The notes below the pieces were generated by a model. The model was not told where the DNA came from and did no database searches. It was given only the letters and a program-made list of their open reading frames with translations. This document shows, one piece after another, positions 18,305 to 26,795 of a stretch of 64,000 nt of DNA (positions within the stretch are counted from its first letter, which is position 1; each line of letters starts with the position of its first letter). A program made the translations under genes and the position numbers. Origin of the DNA: Xiheimicrobium sp052034585 (GTDB taxonomy: Bacteria > Myxococcota > Myxococcia > Myxococcales > Myxococcaceae); contig JBPOIJ010000071.1 of the NCBI GenBank assembly GCA_052034585.1, forward strand, positions 30,602-94,601, written 5' to 3'.

Positions 18305-18766
18305 TCAGGCCTTGCCGTCTTCTTGGAGGAGGAGCGTGTGGACGGCCTGGGCGTCGGGCGCCGCGAGGATGCTGTCCTTCAGCTGATCCGAGCGGAAGAG
18401 CCGCGAGAGCCGGGAGAGGGCCTTGAGGTGCAGGCCGGCGGAGTTCTCCGGCGCGACCAGGGCGAAGAAGAACTGAGAGGGCCGGCCGTCGCGCGCGTCG
18501 AAGTCGACGCCGGCGCGCGAGACCCCGAAGCAGGCGATGAGCGTTGGCAATTCCGCCAGCCGCCCGTGAGGAATCGCGACGCCCTTCTCCATGCCGGTGG
18601 AGCCGAGCCGTTCGCGCTCCTCGAGCACCCGCAGGAAGCGCTCCTCGCTCACCTGTGGCCAGGCGCGGGCGAGGGCCTGCGAGAGCTGCTGGAGGACTTC
18701 GAGCTTGTTGGTTGCAGTGAGCGCCGGGGTGACTGCCTCGACTTTGAGGAACTCCGCGATGCGCAT
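18305..18766 (-). CDS. ptsN: PTS EIIA-Ntr-type protein (PtsN-like)
   Basis: 153 residues, the usual length of EIIA-Ntr. The phosphorylatable histidine is His67 in KGVAIPHGRL. The flanking ERLGSTGMEKG and the later FFFALVAPENSAGLHLKALSRL match the PTS EIIA type-2 domain. In proteobacteria PtsN takes phosphate from NPr and regulates nitrogen, potassium and envelope responses, and its gene usually sits directly after hpf and rpoN. Here hpf is two genes away with a NagZ-like gene between, divergently transcribed. No npr or rapZ is next to it. Confidence 0.82.
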   Translation of the reverse strand: MRIAEFLKVEAVTPALTATNKLEVLQQLSQALARAWPQVSEERFLRVLEERERLGSTGMEKGVAIPHGRLAELPTLIACFGVSRAGVDFDARDGRPSQFFFALVAPENSAGLHLKALSRLSRLFRSDQLKDSILAAPDAQAVHTLLLQEDGKA

Positions 18767-18913
18767 CGGAGGCGGCAGATAGCCGACGCTCCGGGTGACA
18801 GGCAAGACGTGGGTGCGAGGATCGGTCTCGTGCGATCGCCGCCGTCGACGCCGGCCGAGCGCGGGCATTCTCGTGCGTCATCGTCGATCCGCGTGTACCC
18901 TCCCAGGCTCGTG

Positions 18914-20746
18914 ATGCGGTCGGGCGCTCTTCGAGTCGCGGTGGTGGTGCTCTTCGGAGCCTGTGCCCACGACCAGGCGAACCGTGAGCTGCCTGCGGCC
19001 GACCGGCCGTTCTGGGACGTGCCGCACCCTCGGGTAGCGACGAAGGCGCCTCGGCCCACGCTCGTGCGCGCACCCGAGGTGGCCGCTCCGCCCGCACCGG
19101 TGACGTTGCCGACGAGGGACGCCCAGCTGGTCGCGGCGATGAGCCTCGAAGAGAAGATCGGCCAGGTGATGATGGTCGGGTTCTCCGGGCTGTCGGTCGA
19201 CCCCTCCGTGGCGGCGCTGCTCCAGGGGCGGCACGTGGGCGGCGTCTGCCTCTTCAAGCGGAACATCGAGTCGGCCGAGCAGGTGGCGACGCTCAACGAC
19301 GAGGTGCGCGCGCTCTTCGCCAAGACGATTCCCCCCTTCATCGCGGTCGATCAAGAAGGCGGCAACGTGGTGCGCCTGTCGGATCGCAACGTGGTGCTGC
19401 CCGGGAACATGGTGCTCGGCGCGACGCGCGACGCGCAGCTCGCCTACGAGGCGGGGCGGGCGCAGGGCGACGATCTGCGCCGGCTGGGCTTCAACATGAA
19501 CCTGGCGCCGGTGCTCGACGTGAACTCCAACCCCCGCAACCCGGTGATCGGCATTCGCGCCTTCGGTGACGACGTGGGCCTCGTGAGCGAGCTCGGAGTC
19601 CAGTTCGTGCGAGGGCAGCAGGCGGCGCGGGTGGTGACGATCGCCAAGCACTTCCCCGGTCACGGCACAGTGGAGTCGGACTCGCACAAGGCGCTCCCGG
19701 TGGTGACCGCGCCCGAGCCCGTGCTTCGCCACCAGCTCGAGCCCTTCGTCGCCGCGATGCACGCGGGCCTCGACGGCATGATGACCGCCCACATCGCGAC
19801 GCCCACGCTCTCTCATGGTGACTCCACCCCGGCGACGCTCTCGCGCCACGTGCTGGGAGACGTGCTGCGTGACGAGCTGGGCTTCGACGGGCTGGTGGTG
19901 ACCGACGAGCTGGAGATGGACGCGATCGATTCCCGCTGGGGCGTCGGCCACGCCGCGGTGATGGCGGTGAACGCCGGCGCCGACATGGTGCTGGTGCCGT
20001 GGCGCGCCGAGAAAGTGAACGAGGTCTACGAGACGATGCTCGAGGCCGCGAAGACCGGTGAGCTGCCCATCTCGCGGCTCGACGAAGCGGTCCGCCGGGT
20101 GGTGCGCACCAAGCTGGCTCGAGGCGTCGAGGAGCCGCTCCCGCCGCGCGACGAGCGGCTGGCCGCCTTGGGCACCGACGCCGAGATCGTCACCAAGATC
20201 GCCAGCGCGGCGGTCACCTTGCTCAAGACCGATCGCAAGACGTTCCCCTTGCCGAAGAACCAGCGCATCGCGGTGATCACCGCCGAGCAGGCGTTGGCCG
20301 ATCAGCTCGTCACCCGACTCCCGACGGCGAAGGTGTTGGTGGTGCCGGCCTGGCCGACGCCGAACCAGCGCACCGAGATCAAGCGTCAGGCCAAGGCGTT
20401 GGTCGACGGCGCCGACGTGGTGGTGGTGGGCGTGGTGAACACCCATCAGCTCGAGCTGGTGGCGCTCGCCGAGCTGAGCAGCAAGCCCGTCGTCGGCGTG
20501 GTGATGGGCGCACCGTACCTTGGCGCGAAGCTCGAGGGCGCGGCCGCGGTGCTGACCGTCTACTCCTACCGCGAGTCGATGGCGCAGGCCGCCGCGAAGG
20601 CCCTCACTGGAGAGCTGCGCCCCGCCGGACGACTGCCGGTGGGGTTGCCGAAGATGCCGTTCGGGTTCGGCCTCGACGTGAATGGCCGAAGGCTCCCGAC
20701 GGCGGTGCAGGCGGGGCGAGCAGAGCCCACCCCAGCCGTGCAGTGA
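18914..20746 (+). CDS. Glycoside hydrolase family 3 lipoprotein, NagZ-like beta-N-acetylhexosaminidase
   Basis: 610 residues from the ATG at 18914. The N-terminus has a short lipoprotein-type signal (VVVLFGAC). The catalytic GH3 domain (about 70-400) carries the NagZ signature KHFPGHG at 245-251, followed by the SDSHKALP loop that supplies the catalytic His. The nucleophile is Asp331 in VVTDELEMD. A second alpha/beta domain (about 420-595) follows, typical of longer GH3 enzymes. NagZ-type enzymes remove N-acetylglucosamine from muropeptides. The lipoprotein signal would put this one in the envelope, unlike cytoplasmic E. coli NagZ, consistent with wall remodelling or scavenging. Confidence 0.87.
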   Translation: MRSGALRVAVVVLFGACAHDQANRELPAADRPFWDVPHPRVATKAPRPTLVRAPEVAAPPAPVTLPTRDAQLVAAMSLEEKIGQVMMVGFSGLSVDPSVAALLQGRHVGGVCLFKRNIESAEQVATLNDEVRALFAKTIPPFIAVDQEGGNVVRLSDRNVVLPGNMVLGATRDAQLAYEAGRAQGDDLRRLGFNMNLAPVLDVNSNPRNPVIGIRAFGDDVGLVSELGVQFVRGQQAARVVTIAKHFPGHGTVESDSHKALPVVTAPEPVLRHQLEPFVAAMHAGLDGMMTAHIATPTLSHGDSTPATLSRHVLGDVLRDELGFDGLVVTDELEMDAIDSRWGVGHAAVMAVNAGADMVLVPWRAEKVNEVYETMLEAAKTGELPISRLDEAVRRVVRTKLARGVEEPLPPRDERLAALGTDAEIVTKIASAAVTLLKTDRKTFPLPKNQRIAVITAEQALADQLVTRLPTAKVLVVPAWPTPNQRTEIKRQAKALVDGADVVVVGVVNTHQLELVALAELSSKPVVGVVMGAPYLGAKLEGAAAVLTVYSYRESMAQAAAKALTGELRPAGRLPVGLPKMPFGFGLDVNGRRLPTAVQAGRAEPTPAVQ

Positions 20747-20752
20747 GCGGCT

Positions 20753-21346
20753 TCAGCCGACCAACGACTTTCGCTCGACCGCCGACGCCTCGATGAGGCC
20801 GAAGGTGTTGTCCTTGCGCCGGTAGACGACGTTCATCTCCATCGTGGTGCTGTTGGTGAAGACGTAGAAGTCGTTGTTGATGAGGTCCATCTGCATGATG
20901 GCCTCCTCGACGGACATCGGCCGGGCGAGGAACTCGTTCTTCTTGATGATCTTCGGGGCCTGATCGGCGCCGCCTGCCTCGTCCGGAGCTTCGAAGATCT
21001 GGTGCCGCCACTTGAGCTGTTCGACGAGCTCGTGCCGGTGGTGCACGCGATCGCGGCCGTGCTTCTCCTTGAGCTTCTCCTTGTAGCGCTTGAGCTGGCG
21101 CTCGATCTTGTCCATCGCGAGATCGATCGAGGCGTACATGTCTTGGGAGCGCTCCTTGCCCCGAAGCATGTAGCGGCCCGAGTGGATCGTGATGTCGGCT
21201 TGGTGGTGGTGCTTCTCGACCGACAGCACGACGTGCGCCTCGCTGGCTTGCTCGAGGTACCGCTCCACCTTGTCCACCTTCTCTTGCGAGTAATTCTTCA
21301 GCGAATCGATGGGGTCGACGTGCCGGAAGGTGATGTTCATCTGCAT
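20753..21346 (-). CDS. hpf: Ribosome hibernation promoting factor, long form
   Basis: 197 residues. The N-terminal S30AE/HPF domain (about 1-100) begins MQMNITFRHVDPIDSLKNY and includes the basic KYKEKLKEKHG helix. The C-terminal dimerisation domain (about 140-197) has KNEFLARPMSVEEAIMQM followed by FYVFTNSTTMEMNVVYRRKD. Long HPF dimerises 70S ribosomes to inactive 100S particles in starvation. GGAGG lies about 10 nt before the ATG at 21346; a second ATG follows at 21340. It belongs to the dispersed rpoN neighbourhood and converges on the NagZ-like gene with a 6-base gap. Confidence 0.92.
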   Translation of the reverse strand: MQMNITFRHVDPIDSLKNYSQEKVDKVERYLEQASEAHVVLSVEKHHHQADITIHSGRYMLRGKERSQDMYASIDLAMDKIERQLKRYKEKLKEKHGRDRVHHRHELVEQLKWRHQIFEAPDEAGGADQAPKIIKKNEFLARPMSVEEAIMQMDLINNDFYVFTNSTTMEMNVVYRRKDNTFGLIEASAVERKSLVG

Positions 21347-21501
21347 GAGGGTTTTGCCTCCGTTGTGGGTCCGGGAACGTGAGAACCGCCCGGCCTCGAA
21401 GTCGATTCCACGCCACCAGAGGTCCAAAGGCAATGAACGGTCGCGGGAAAAGCGACGTCGGCCGCAAAGAAACGCTTGCGCAGGCTCGACAGGACGAGGG
21501 C

Positions 21502-22317
21502 TCAGGACGCGCGGGCGACCCAGGTGCGAATGATGCTGCGCTGGTGCTCGCCGAGATCGAGCATCTTCACCCCGAAGCCGACGGTGGGCTGCACGCCGAT
21601 CACCCGGCCGGTGGCGTGGATCTGGGTGACGTGCCCTTCGAAGGTGAGGGTGACCTCGACCGGCGTGCCCACCATGACTCGCTCGCTGGAGACGACGAAG
21701 AGCGCGTCGGCCTTCCAGTTGGCGTCCGCGTCCATCGTGAAGGGGCGGGCGTCACCGCGGGCGAGCGACAACTTCGCGTGGATCATCCCTCCGCGCCAGG
21801 TGACCGAGGCCGACGGGTTGGGCAGCGGCTGCTGCGCCTTGGGAATGGCGGGCGGCGGCGCGTTTCGGCCCTTCTTCTCGAACTCGATCATCCGCTCGGC
21901 GAGGGTGAGGAAGGCGTCTTCACAGGCCAGGCGCAGCTCGGCGGTGGCCTCGGCCGGGAGCCGGCTCGGCAAGTAGCGCTGCACGAGCGCGAAGAAGGCG
22001 GCGCGGGCAGCTTCCTTCGAGGCGGTGGTGGGAAGGCGGAAGACCTCGGCGGTCGACCGATCCTTGATCGAGTCGAGCCACTCACGGATCTGCCGGGTGG
22101 CGTCGTACTGGGCCTTGGCGACCTCGTCGCCCTGGGGGGGCGCGAGCGCGGCCTGGATCTCGGGCACCTCTCGCACCGGGACGAACTGGCGGCCGTCACG
22201 AGAGACCGCGCGCACGTCGTTCAGCTTCCCGCGCATCGCGAGATCGCGCACGACGTCGAGGCTGACTGGGCCGAGCACCCGGGCCTCGCTGTCGGCGAGC
22301 CAATACTGAACCGTCAT
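21502..22317 (-). CDS. GYF_2-like plus PilZ domain protein
   Basis: 271 residues. The N-terminal 50 residues (YWLADSEARVLGPVSLDVVRDLAMRGKL) look like the GYF_2/DUF4339 domain. A helical middle (about 70-150) follows. The C-terminal 100 residues resemble a PilZ domain, ending in a GRVIGVQPTVGFGVKMLDL beta-strand region. Classic PilZ c-di-GMP motifs (RxxxR and DxSxxG) are not clear, so ligand binding is uncertain. Its ATG overlaps the stop of the response regulator (ATGA), which points to a two-protein signalling unit, possibly for motility or envelope control. Confidence 0.7.
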   Translation of the reverse strand: MTVQYWLADSEARVLGPVSLDVVRDLAMRGKLNDVRAVSRDGRQFVPVREVPEIQAALAPPQGDEVAKAQYDATRQIREWLDSIKDRSTAEVFRLPTTASKEAARAAFFALVQRYLPSRLPAEATAELRLACEDAFLTLAERMIEFEKKGRNAPPPAIPKAQQPLPNPSASVTWRGGMIHAKLSLARGDARPFTMDADANWKADALFVVSSERVMVGTPVEVTLTFEGHVTQIHATGRVIGVQPTVGFGVKMLDLGEHQRSIIRTWVARAS

Positions 22318-22694
22318 GCGTCACCCGCGCTGGTTTCGAGGGCGGCGCGCACCACGTTCTGCACGTCGAGCGGGTGAAAGGGCTTCGAGAGAAAGCCGTG
22401 GGCGCCGTCGCGAAGCGCCTGCTGCACGAGCGACTCGGTGTCGAGGCTGGAGATGACGATGATGCGCATCGGCAGCTTTCTCGCGGTGAAGCGCTGGAGC
22501 AGCTCGAGGCCGCTGGGCCCGGGCATCACGAGATCGAGGAGGAGCACCCGAGGCGCCCGCTCGGTCACCGCCGCGAGCGCGGTCTCTCCCGAGTCGGCTT
22601 CCCGAACGGTGCACGGCACGTCGGCCAGCGCGTCCTTCAGCATGGCGCGCAGCAACCGGTCGTCGTCGACGATGAGAATGTCGGGCAGGGCCAT
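22314..22694 (-). CDS. Single-domain response regulator (CheY-like receiver)
   Basis: 126 residues, the size of a stand-alone receiver. The acidic pocket is visible in ILIVDDD. The phospho-acceptor Asp lies in LLLDLVMPGPSG, the Ser/Thr switch in IIVISSLD and the conserved Lys in FLSKPFHP. There is no output domain, so it acts by protein contact. The downstream PilZ gene overlaps it by ATGA and is the obvious partner. No histidine kinase gene is adjacent. An AGAGAC purine run sits shortly upstream of the ATG at 22694. Confidence 0.88.
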   Translation of the reverse strand: MALPDILIVDDDRLLRAMLKDALADVPCTVREADSGETALAAVTERAPRVLLLDLVMPGPSGLELLQRFTARKLPMRIIVISSLDTESLVQQALRDGAHGFLSKPFHPLDVQNVVRAALETSAGDA

Positions 22695-22769
22695 GGGTGG
22701 AGTCTCTCCCGCTGAGCGCATTCTGCAACTGTCTTTGCGCGCGTGGGACTGGTGGAGTGAGCTGGTGCG

Positions 22770-23321
22770 ATGACCTCGCGAGGCTTGGGAGCCGTGGCGC
22801 TGCTCGTCGCGGTGGGGTGCGCGCCGATCAGGACGACGCCGACGGTCCCGAGGGAGCCTTTGGCGCGGCTCGAAGACCCGCACTTCGCCTTGACGGTTCA
22901 GGAGCCGGCCAAGCTCTTCGGCGAGGGCGACGCGGTGAACCAGCTCATCGAGGGTCGGCTCACCGCGCGTGGAGCGGTCCTCGAGGGCTCGGCTCGGCAG
23001 ACGCTCGTCTTCGTGATCGGCACCGGCTCGCACGAGGTCTCGGAGGCCCAGCTCGAGTGCGTCACCGTCGAGGTGATCCAGGGGCAGGCTGGAGCCGCGT
23101 ATCTCCCCTCGCGGCCGCTCAGCGCGAAGCGGTGCGTGGCGCCGGGTGGTGGGGTCGTTGCTCCCAACGATGCGCTCGGGGCGATCATCACGGCGACGGC
23201 GCTGGCGATCGACGCGAGCACCGGTGAGCTCGCCAAGCGTGCAGCCGCCGCGCGTGCCGCCGCGCTGGAACACGCCGTGGAGGCGGTGATCGCTCAGCTC
23301 CCGCTCCGCCGCGGGCCCTGA
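22770..23321 (+). CDS. Putative lipoprotein of unknown function
   Basis: 183 residues. The N-terminus MTSRGLGAVALLVAVGC has a good lipobox (VAVGC, Cys17). The mature part has a beta-rich middle with TLVFVIGTGSHEV and an Ala-rich C-terminal helix (about 145-175). No known domain is recognised. It is the only plus-strand gene between rpoN and the response regulator-PilZ pair, converging on rpoN with a 6-base gap. Confidence 0.65.
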   Translation: MTSRGLGAVALLVAVGCAPIRTTPTVPREPLARLEDPHFALTVQEPAKLFGEGDAVNQLIEGRLTARGAVLEGSARQTLVFVIGTGSHEVSEAQLECVTVEVIQGQAGAAYLPSRPLSAKRCVAPGGGVVAPNDALGAIITATALAIDASTGELAKRAAAARAAALEHAVEAVIAQLPLRRGP

Positions 23322-23327
23322 GCCGGT

Positions 23328-24836
23328 TCAGAAGTACTTCTTGCGCTTGCTCGACGGCAGCACGCCGAGCACCTCGCGGTACTTGGCGACGGTGCGGCGG
23401 GCGATCTCGATGCCCTGCGCCTTGAGCAGCTCGACGATCTTCTGGTCGGAGTACGGGTTCTTGGGATCTTCCTGGCCGACGATTTGCTTGATGTGGTTCT
23501 TCACCGCCTCGCTGGCGATGTCGTCACCGCCGGTGCGGGCGATCGACGAGTTGAAGAAGTACTTGAGCTCGAAGATGCCTTGCGGCGTGTGCACGTACTT
23601 CGCGGTGGTGACGCGCGAGACGGTCGACTCGTGCATGCCGATGTCCTCGGCGACGTCGCGCAAGATGAGCGGCTTCAAGAACGCGATGCCCTTGTCGAAG
23701 AACTCGCGCTGGAACTTCACGATGCTCTCGGTCACTTTGTGAATGGTGCGCTGGCGCTGGTGGATCGAGCGGATGAGCCACATCGCGCTGCGCAGCTTCT
23801 CCTGAACGAACTCCTTCGTCTGGCCCGCCGGGAGTCGCCCGCCCCGCAGCGCCTGGGCGTAGGCGCCCGAGATGCGCAGCTTCGAGAGGCCGTCGTCGTT
23901 GAGCACCACCGTGTACTCGTCGCCCATCTTGTACACGTAGACGTCGGGGGTGATGTACTGCGCGTCGTCGCCGGAGAAGTTGCGGCCCGGCTTCGGGTCG
24001 AGGCGCACGAGCAGCTTGGCGGCGGTGACGACCTCCTCGAGCGAGACCTTCAGATCGCGCGCGATCGCCGGGTAGTTCTTCGACTCGAGCAGCTTGAGGT
24101 GCTTCTTGATGATCGTCGCCAACAGCGAGGCGTGCGAGTCGTGGAGCGCCTGGAGTTGGACGAGCAGGCACTCCTGCAGATCGCGGCTGCCGCAGCCCTT
24201 GGGCTCGAGCAGCTGAATGCGGCGGAGCACCCGCTCGGCGATCGCCACCGGCACGTCGGCCTCGTTCGCCAACCGGATGAGCGGATCGCCCTCGACGTCC
24301 ACCAGCTTCAGGTAGCCGTCGTCGTCGAGGTTGCCGATGATCAGCTCGGCGATGCGCAGCTCGGCGTCGTTGAGGCGCACCCCCGAGAGCTGCTCGTGGA
24401 GGTGATCGACGAGATCTTCCTTCTTCACCATGTTGGCTTCGAAGGAGGGGAGATCTTCGAGATCGACGTTGCCCTTGTTCGACGGCGTGGTGGGCTCGTT
24501 GAACTGATAGCTGTTGAGGTACTGATCCCAGTCGATCTCTTCCGGGCCCTTCTCCGGAGCGACCTCCTGGGCCTTCTCCGGCGCGGGCGCTTCGAAGTCG
24601 GAGCGCTGCTCGGTGGTGTCCGCCTCGAGCGACGCCTCACCCGGCGCCTTGTCGGCCATGTCGCCTTCGACCGTCTCGTCCGGCGTCTCGAGGAGCGGGT
24701 TCTGCTCCATCTCCTCCCGCACCTGCTCGATGAGCTCCATCCGCGAGAGCTGGAGCAGCTTGATCGCCTGCTGCAGCTGCGGCGTCATCACCAGCGACTG
24801 CGACATTTTCAGGCTCTGCTTCAGCTCCATGCCCAT
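23328..24836 (-). CDS. rpoN: RNA polymerase sigma-54 factor
   Basis: 502 residues from the ATG at 24836; a second ATG is two codons in. Region I is the Gln/Leu-rich N-terminus (MELKQSLKMSQSLVMTPQLQ through NPLLE), which contacts activators. Region II is acidic and variable (about 50-125). The core-binding domain and the helix-turn-helix (ESTVSRVTTAKYVHTPQG) follow. The RpoN box ARRTVAKYRE at residues 479-488 recognises the -24 promoter element. Directly upstream on the same strand is lptB, as in many proteobacteria. Sigma-54 is central in myxobacterial development, and an FHA-type activator is encoded at 51566-52903. Confidence 0.95.
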   Translation of the reverse strand: MGMELKQSLKMSQSLVMTPQLQQAIKLLQLSRMELIEQVREEMEQNPLLETPDETVEGDMADKAPGEASLEADTTEQRSDFEAPAPEKAQEVAPEKGPEEIDWDQYLNSYQFNEPTTPSNKGNVDLEDLPSFEANMVKKEDLVDHLHEQLSGVRLNDAELRIAELIIGNLDDDGYLKLVDVEGDPLIRLANEADVPVAIAERVLRRIQLLEPKGCGSRDLQECLLVQLQALHDSHASLLATIIKKHLKLLESKNYPAIARDLKVSLEEVVTAAKLLVRLDPKPGRNFSGDDAQYITPDVYVYKMGDEYTVVLNDDGLSKLRISGAYAQALRGGRLPAGQTKEFVQEKLRSAMWLIRSIHQRQRTIHKVTESIVKFQREFFDKGIAFLKPLILRDVAEDIGMHESTVSRVTTAKYVHTPQGIFELKYFFNSSIARTGGDDIASEAVKNHIKQIVGQEDPKNPYSDQKIVELLKAQGIEIARRTVAKYREVLGVLPSSKRKKYF

Positions 24837-25022
24837 GGAGACCCGTCCTTGGAGGGAAACCTCAAAACCCGTGCCAAAGGTATTGAAGCTCGCGTGCCAA
24901 CACAACTGCTTCGCTCAAGGGGCTTGAGTTTCCTCGAAATTTCGTCACGAACCTGACGCTGGCACCTGGAATGCGTGGCGTTGGGCGCGTGGGCGGAACG
25001 AAGCCTGCAAGCCCGCCGCGCC

Positions 25023-25766
25023 TCAGGTGAGGGTAAAGCCCTCGCCCAAGTAGGCAGAGCGCGCGCGCGGAGACTGGGCGATCGCCTCAGGCGTGCCCTC
25101 CTCGAGGATCTGCCCCATCGCGAGGATGTAGGCGCGATCGCAGATGCGGAGGGTGTCGCGCACGTTGTGATCGGTGATCAAGACGCCGAGGCCCTTCGTC
25201 TTGAGGCGGCCGATCTCGCGCTGGAGCTCGTTCACGTTGATCGGGTCGACGCCGGCGAAGGGCTCGTCGAAGAGGATGAAGCGCGGACTGGGGAGCAGGC
25301 AGCGGGCGATCTCGGCGCGGCGGCGTTCTCCACCCGAGAGCGTCTCACCTCGGCTCTCGGCGACGTGGCTCAGGCCGAACTCTTCGATGATCTGGGTGGC
25401 GCGCTGCTCCCGCTCGGCGCGGGTCGACTTCCCGTTGAGCTCGAGCACCGCCAGCATGTTCTCGCGCACGGTGAGCTTGCGGAAGATCGACGCCTCTTGC
25501 GGGAGGTAGCCGAGGCCAGCGCGGGCGCGGGCGTGCATCGGCCGGCCGGTGAGGCGCTCGCCGCCCAGGGTGACTTCGCCTGCGTCGGGTTGCACGAGGC
25601 CCACCACGATGTTGAAGGACGTCGTCTTGCCTGCGCCGTTCGGACCCAACAGGCCGACGACCTCTCCCGGTCGCACCGAGAACGAGACGCCGTTCACCAC
25701 CCGCCGCTTCGCGTAGCTCTTCATCAGTCCTTGCGCGATCAGGCTGGGCTCGGTGGACGACGTCAT
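25023..25766 (-). CDS. lptB: LPS export ABC transporter ATP-binding protein
   Basis: 247 residues from the ATG at 25766 (MTSSTEP); an upstream in-frame start would add ten residues. All ABC ATPase motifs are present: Walker A GPNGAGKTT, the LptB-type Q-loop PQEASIFRKLTVREN, signature LSGGERRR, Walker B RFILFDEP and H-loop ITDHNVRDT. The sequence and gene order (lptB then rpoN) identify LptB, which powers lipopolysaccharide extraction from the inner membrane with LptFG and LptC. LptC-like and LptA-like genes lie apart at 34.6-36.7 kb. Confidence 0.93.
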   Translation of the reverse strand: MTSSTEPSLIAQGLMKSYAKRRVVNGVSFSVRPGEVVGLLGPNGAGKTTSFNIVVGLVQPDAGEVTLGGERLTGRPMHARARAGLGYLPQEASIFRKLTVRENMLAVLELNGKSTRAEREQRATQIIEEFGLSHVAESRGETLSGGERRRAEIARCLLPSPRFILFDEPFAGVDPINVNELQREIGRLKTKGLGVLITDHNVRDTLRICDRAYILAMGQILEEGTPEAIAQSPRARSAYLGEGFTLT

Positions 25767-25835
25767 CGCTCGGTGGAGGGTGCCCGAGGTCGACACGGCT
25801 TTCCAACTCTCTTTTCCCGCTCGCCGAGGTCTCGC

Positions 25836-26795
25836 TCACCAGGACTCGGCGAGGAGCGCCTCGGTGGCCTCGAGCGAGCGAAGCACCGCGCCCGGCGACA
25901 GTGACATCGGCAGGCAGCGCACCTCCAGCGTGGGCTGCTTCGGGAAGCGCTCGATCACTCCGAGGATGTTCAGGTCGGCTTCCTTCTTCGCGCCCGCGAG
26001 GCCGAGCGCAGCCGCGAAGGTCGCGAACGGGACACGACCTCGCGCCTCGGCCACCCGACGCACCGTGGGACCAAAGGGCCCGAGCTTGGTGCACGCCGGG
26101 TTGGGGGCGAGCGCGCTCCACCAGCGCTGACGATGCCGGTGATGTTGGAGAATCAGCCGCCCCAGCCGCGCGGTCGAGCGCCACGGGGCCGCGTCGTAGT
26201 GGGCGTGCAGCGCCGCCGTTCGAGGCACCGTGCAGCCCAGCTCGTTGGCGACCGAGAGGATCGTCTCGACGCTTCGCCGCCGATCAGCCGCACCCTCGAG
26301 CGGGCGGGTGACGACTTCACACACCCGATGCCACGACGCCGGCTCCTCCAGCGTGACGACGAGCGGGTGCCCGAACGCATCGAGGAGCGTCCCTCCGTCG
26401 AACGTGCCTCCGAACAGCCGCGCGACCTCGTCGAGTCGTTCGCCCAGTCGGGTCGACCACCCGAGCCGTTCGATCAGCAGCGCCAGCCGCAGCTCGTCCG
26501 TCGCCTGCAACGTTCGTCTCGCCGGCCGAATCGGCAGCCCACCGTGGAGCGTCCCGTCGTCGACGAAGCTGGCGAGCACGCCCTTCTTCGTGCGAACGCG
26601 CGCCGCCATCGAGAGCCGGCACAGCGGCCGCCCATCGGGGAGCGTGCCTTCGCTGAGGTACTTGAACCCCACCTCGACCGTTCCACGCACCTTCGACGCG
26701 AGGCGCTGGGCGAAGGTGAGGCGGGTGCTGCGAGGCGGGGTGAGGAGCTCGAGCTCGAGGCCGACGCGCTCGAACGGTCGGGTCAGCTGCCCCAT
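25836..26795 (-). CDS. Putative amidoligase-family protein
   Basis: 319 residues. The layout resembles the Amidoligase_2 family of glutamine-synthetase-fold enzymes: an acidic N-terminal strand GLELELL (metal-binding Glu-x-Glu), a central HAHYDAAPW motif at about residue 195 with downstream ARLGRLILQHH, and a C-terminal LEVRCLPMS. Such enzymes are predicted to form amide bonds between peptides and amines in peptide tagging or small-molecule synthesis. Its ATG lies inside the end of the upstream repeat-protein gene (13-base overlap), so the two are translationally coupled and probably work together. The family call is from motifs only. Confidence 0.55.
   Translation of the reverse strand: MGQLTRPFERVGLELELLTPPRSTRLTFAQRLASKVRGTVEVGFKYLSEGTLPDGRPLCRLSMAARVRTKKGVLASFVDDGTLHGGLPIRPARRTLQATDELRLALLIERLGWSTRLGERLDEVARLFGGTFDGGTLLDAFGHPLVVTLEEPASWHRVCEVVTRPLEGAADRRRSVETILSVANELGCTVPRTAALHAHYDAAPWRSTARLGRLILQHHRHRQRWWSALAPNPACTKLGPFGPTVRRVAEARGRVPFATFAAALGLAGAKKEADLNILGVIERFPKQPTLEVRCLPMSLSPGAVLRSLEATEALLAESW

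Noticed and set aside
24960..24974. TGGCAC-N5-ATGC, a sigma-54-like -24/-12 element on the plus strand
   Set aside because: Spacing is right, but it points into the 3-prime end of lptB on the opposite strand with no plus-strand gene behind it; chance match likely.
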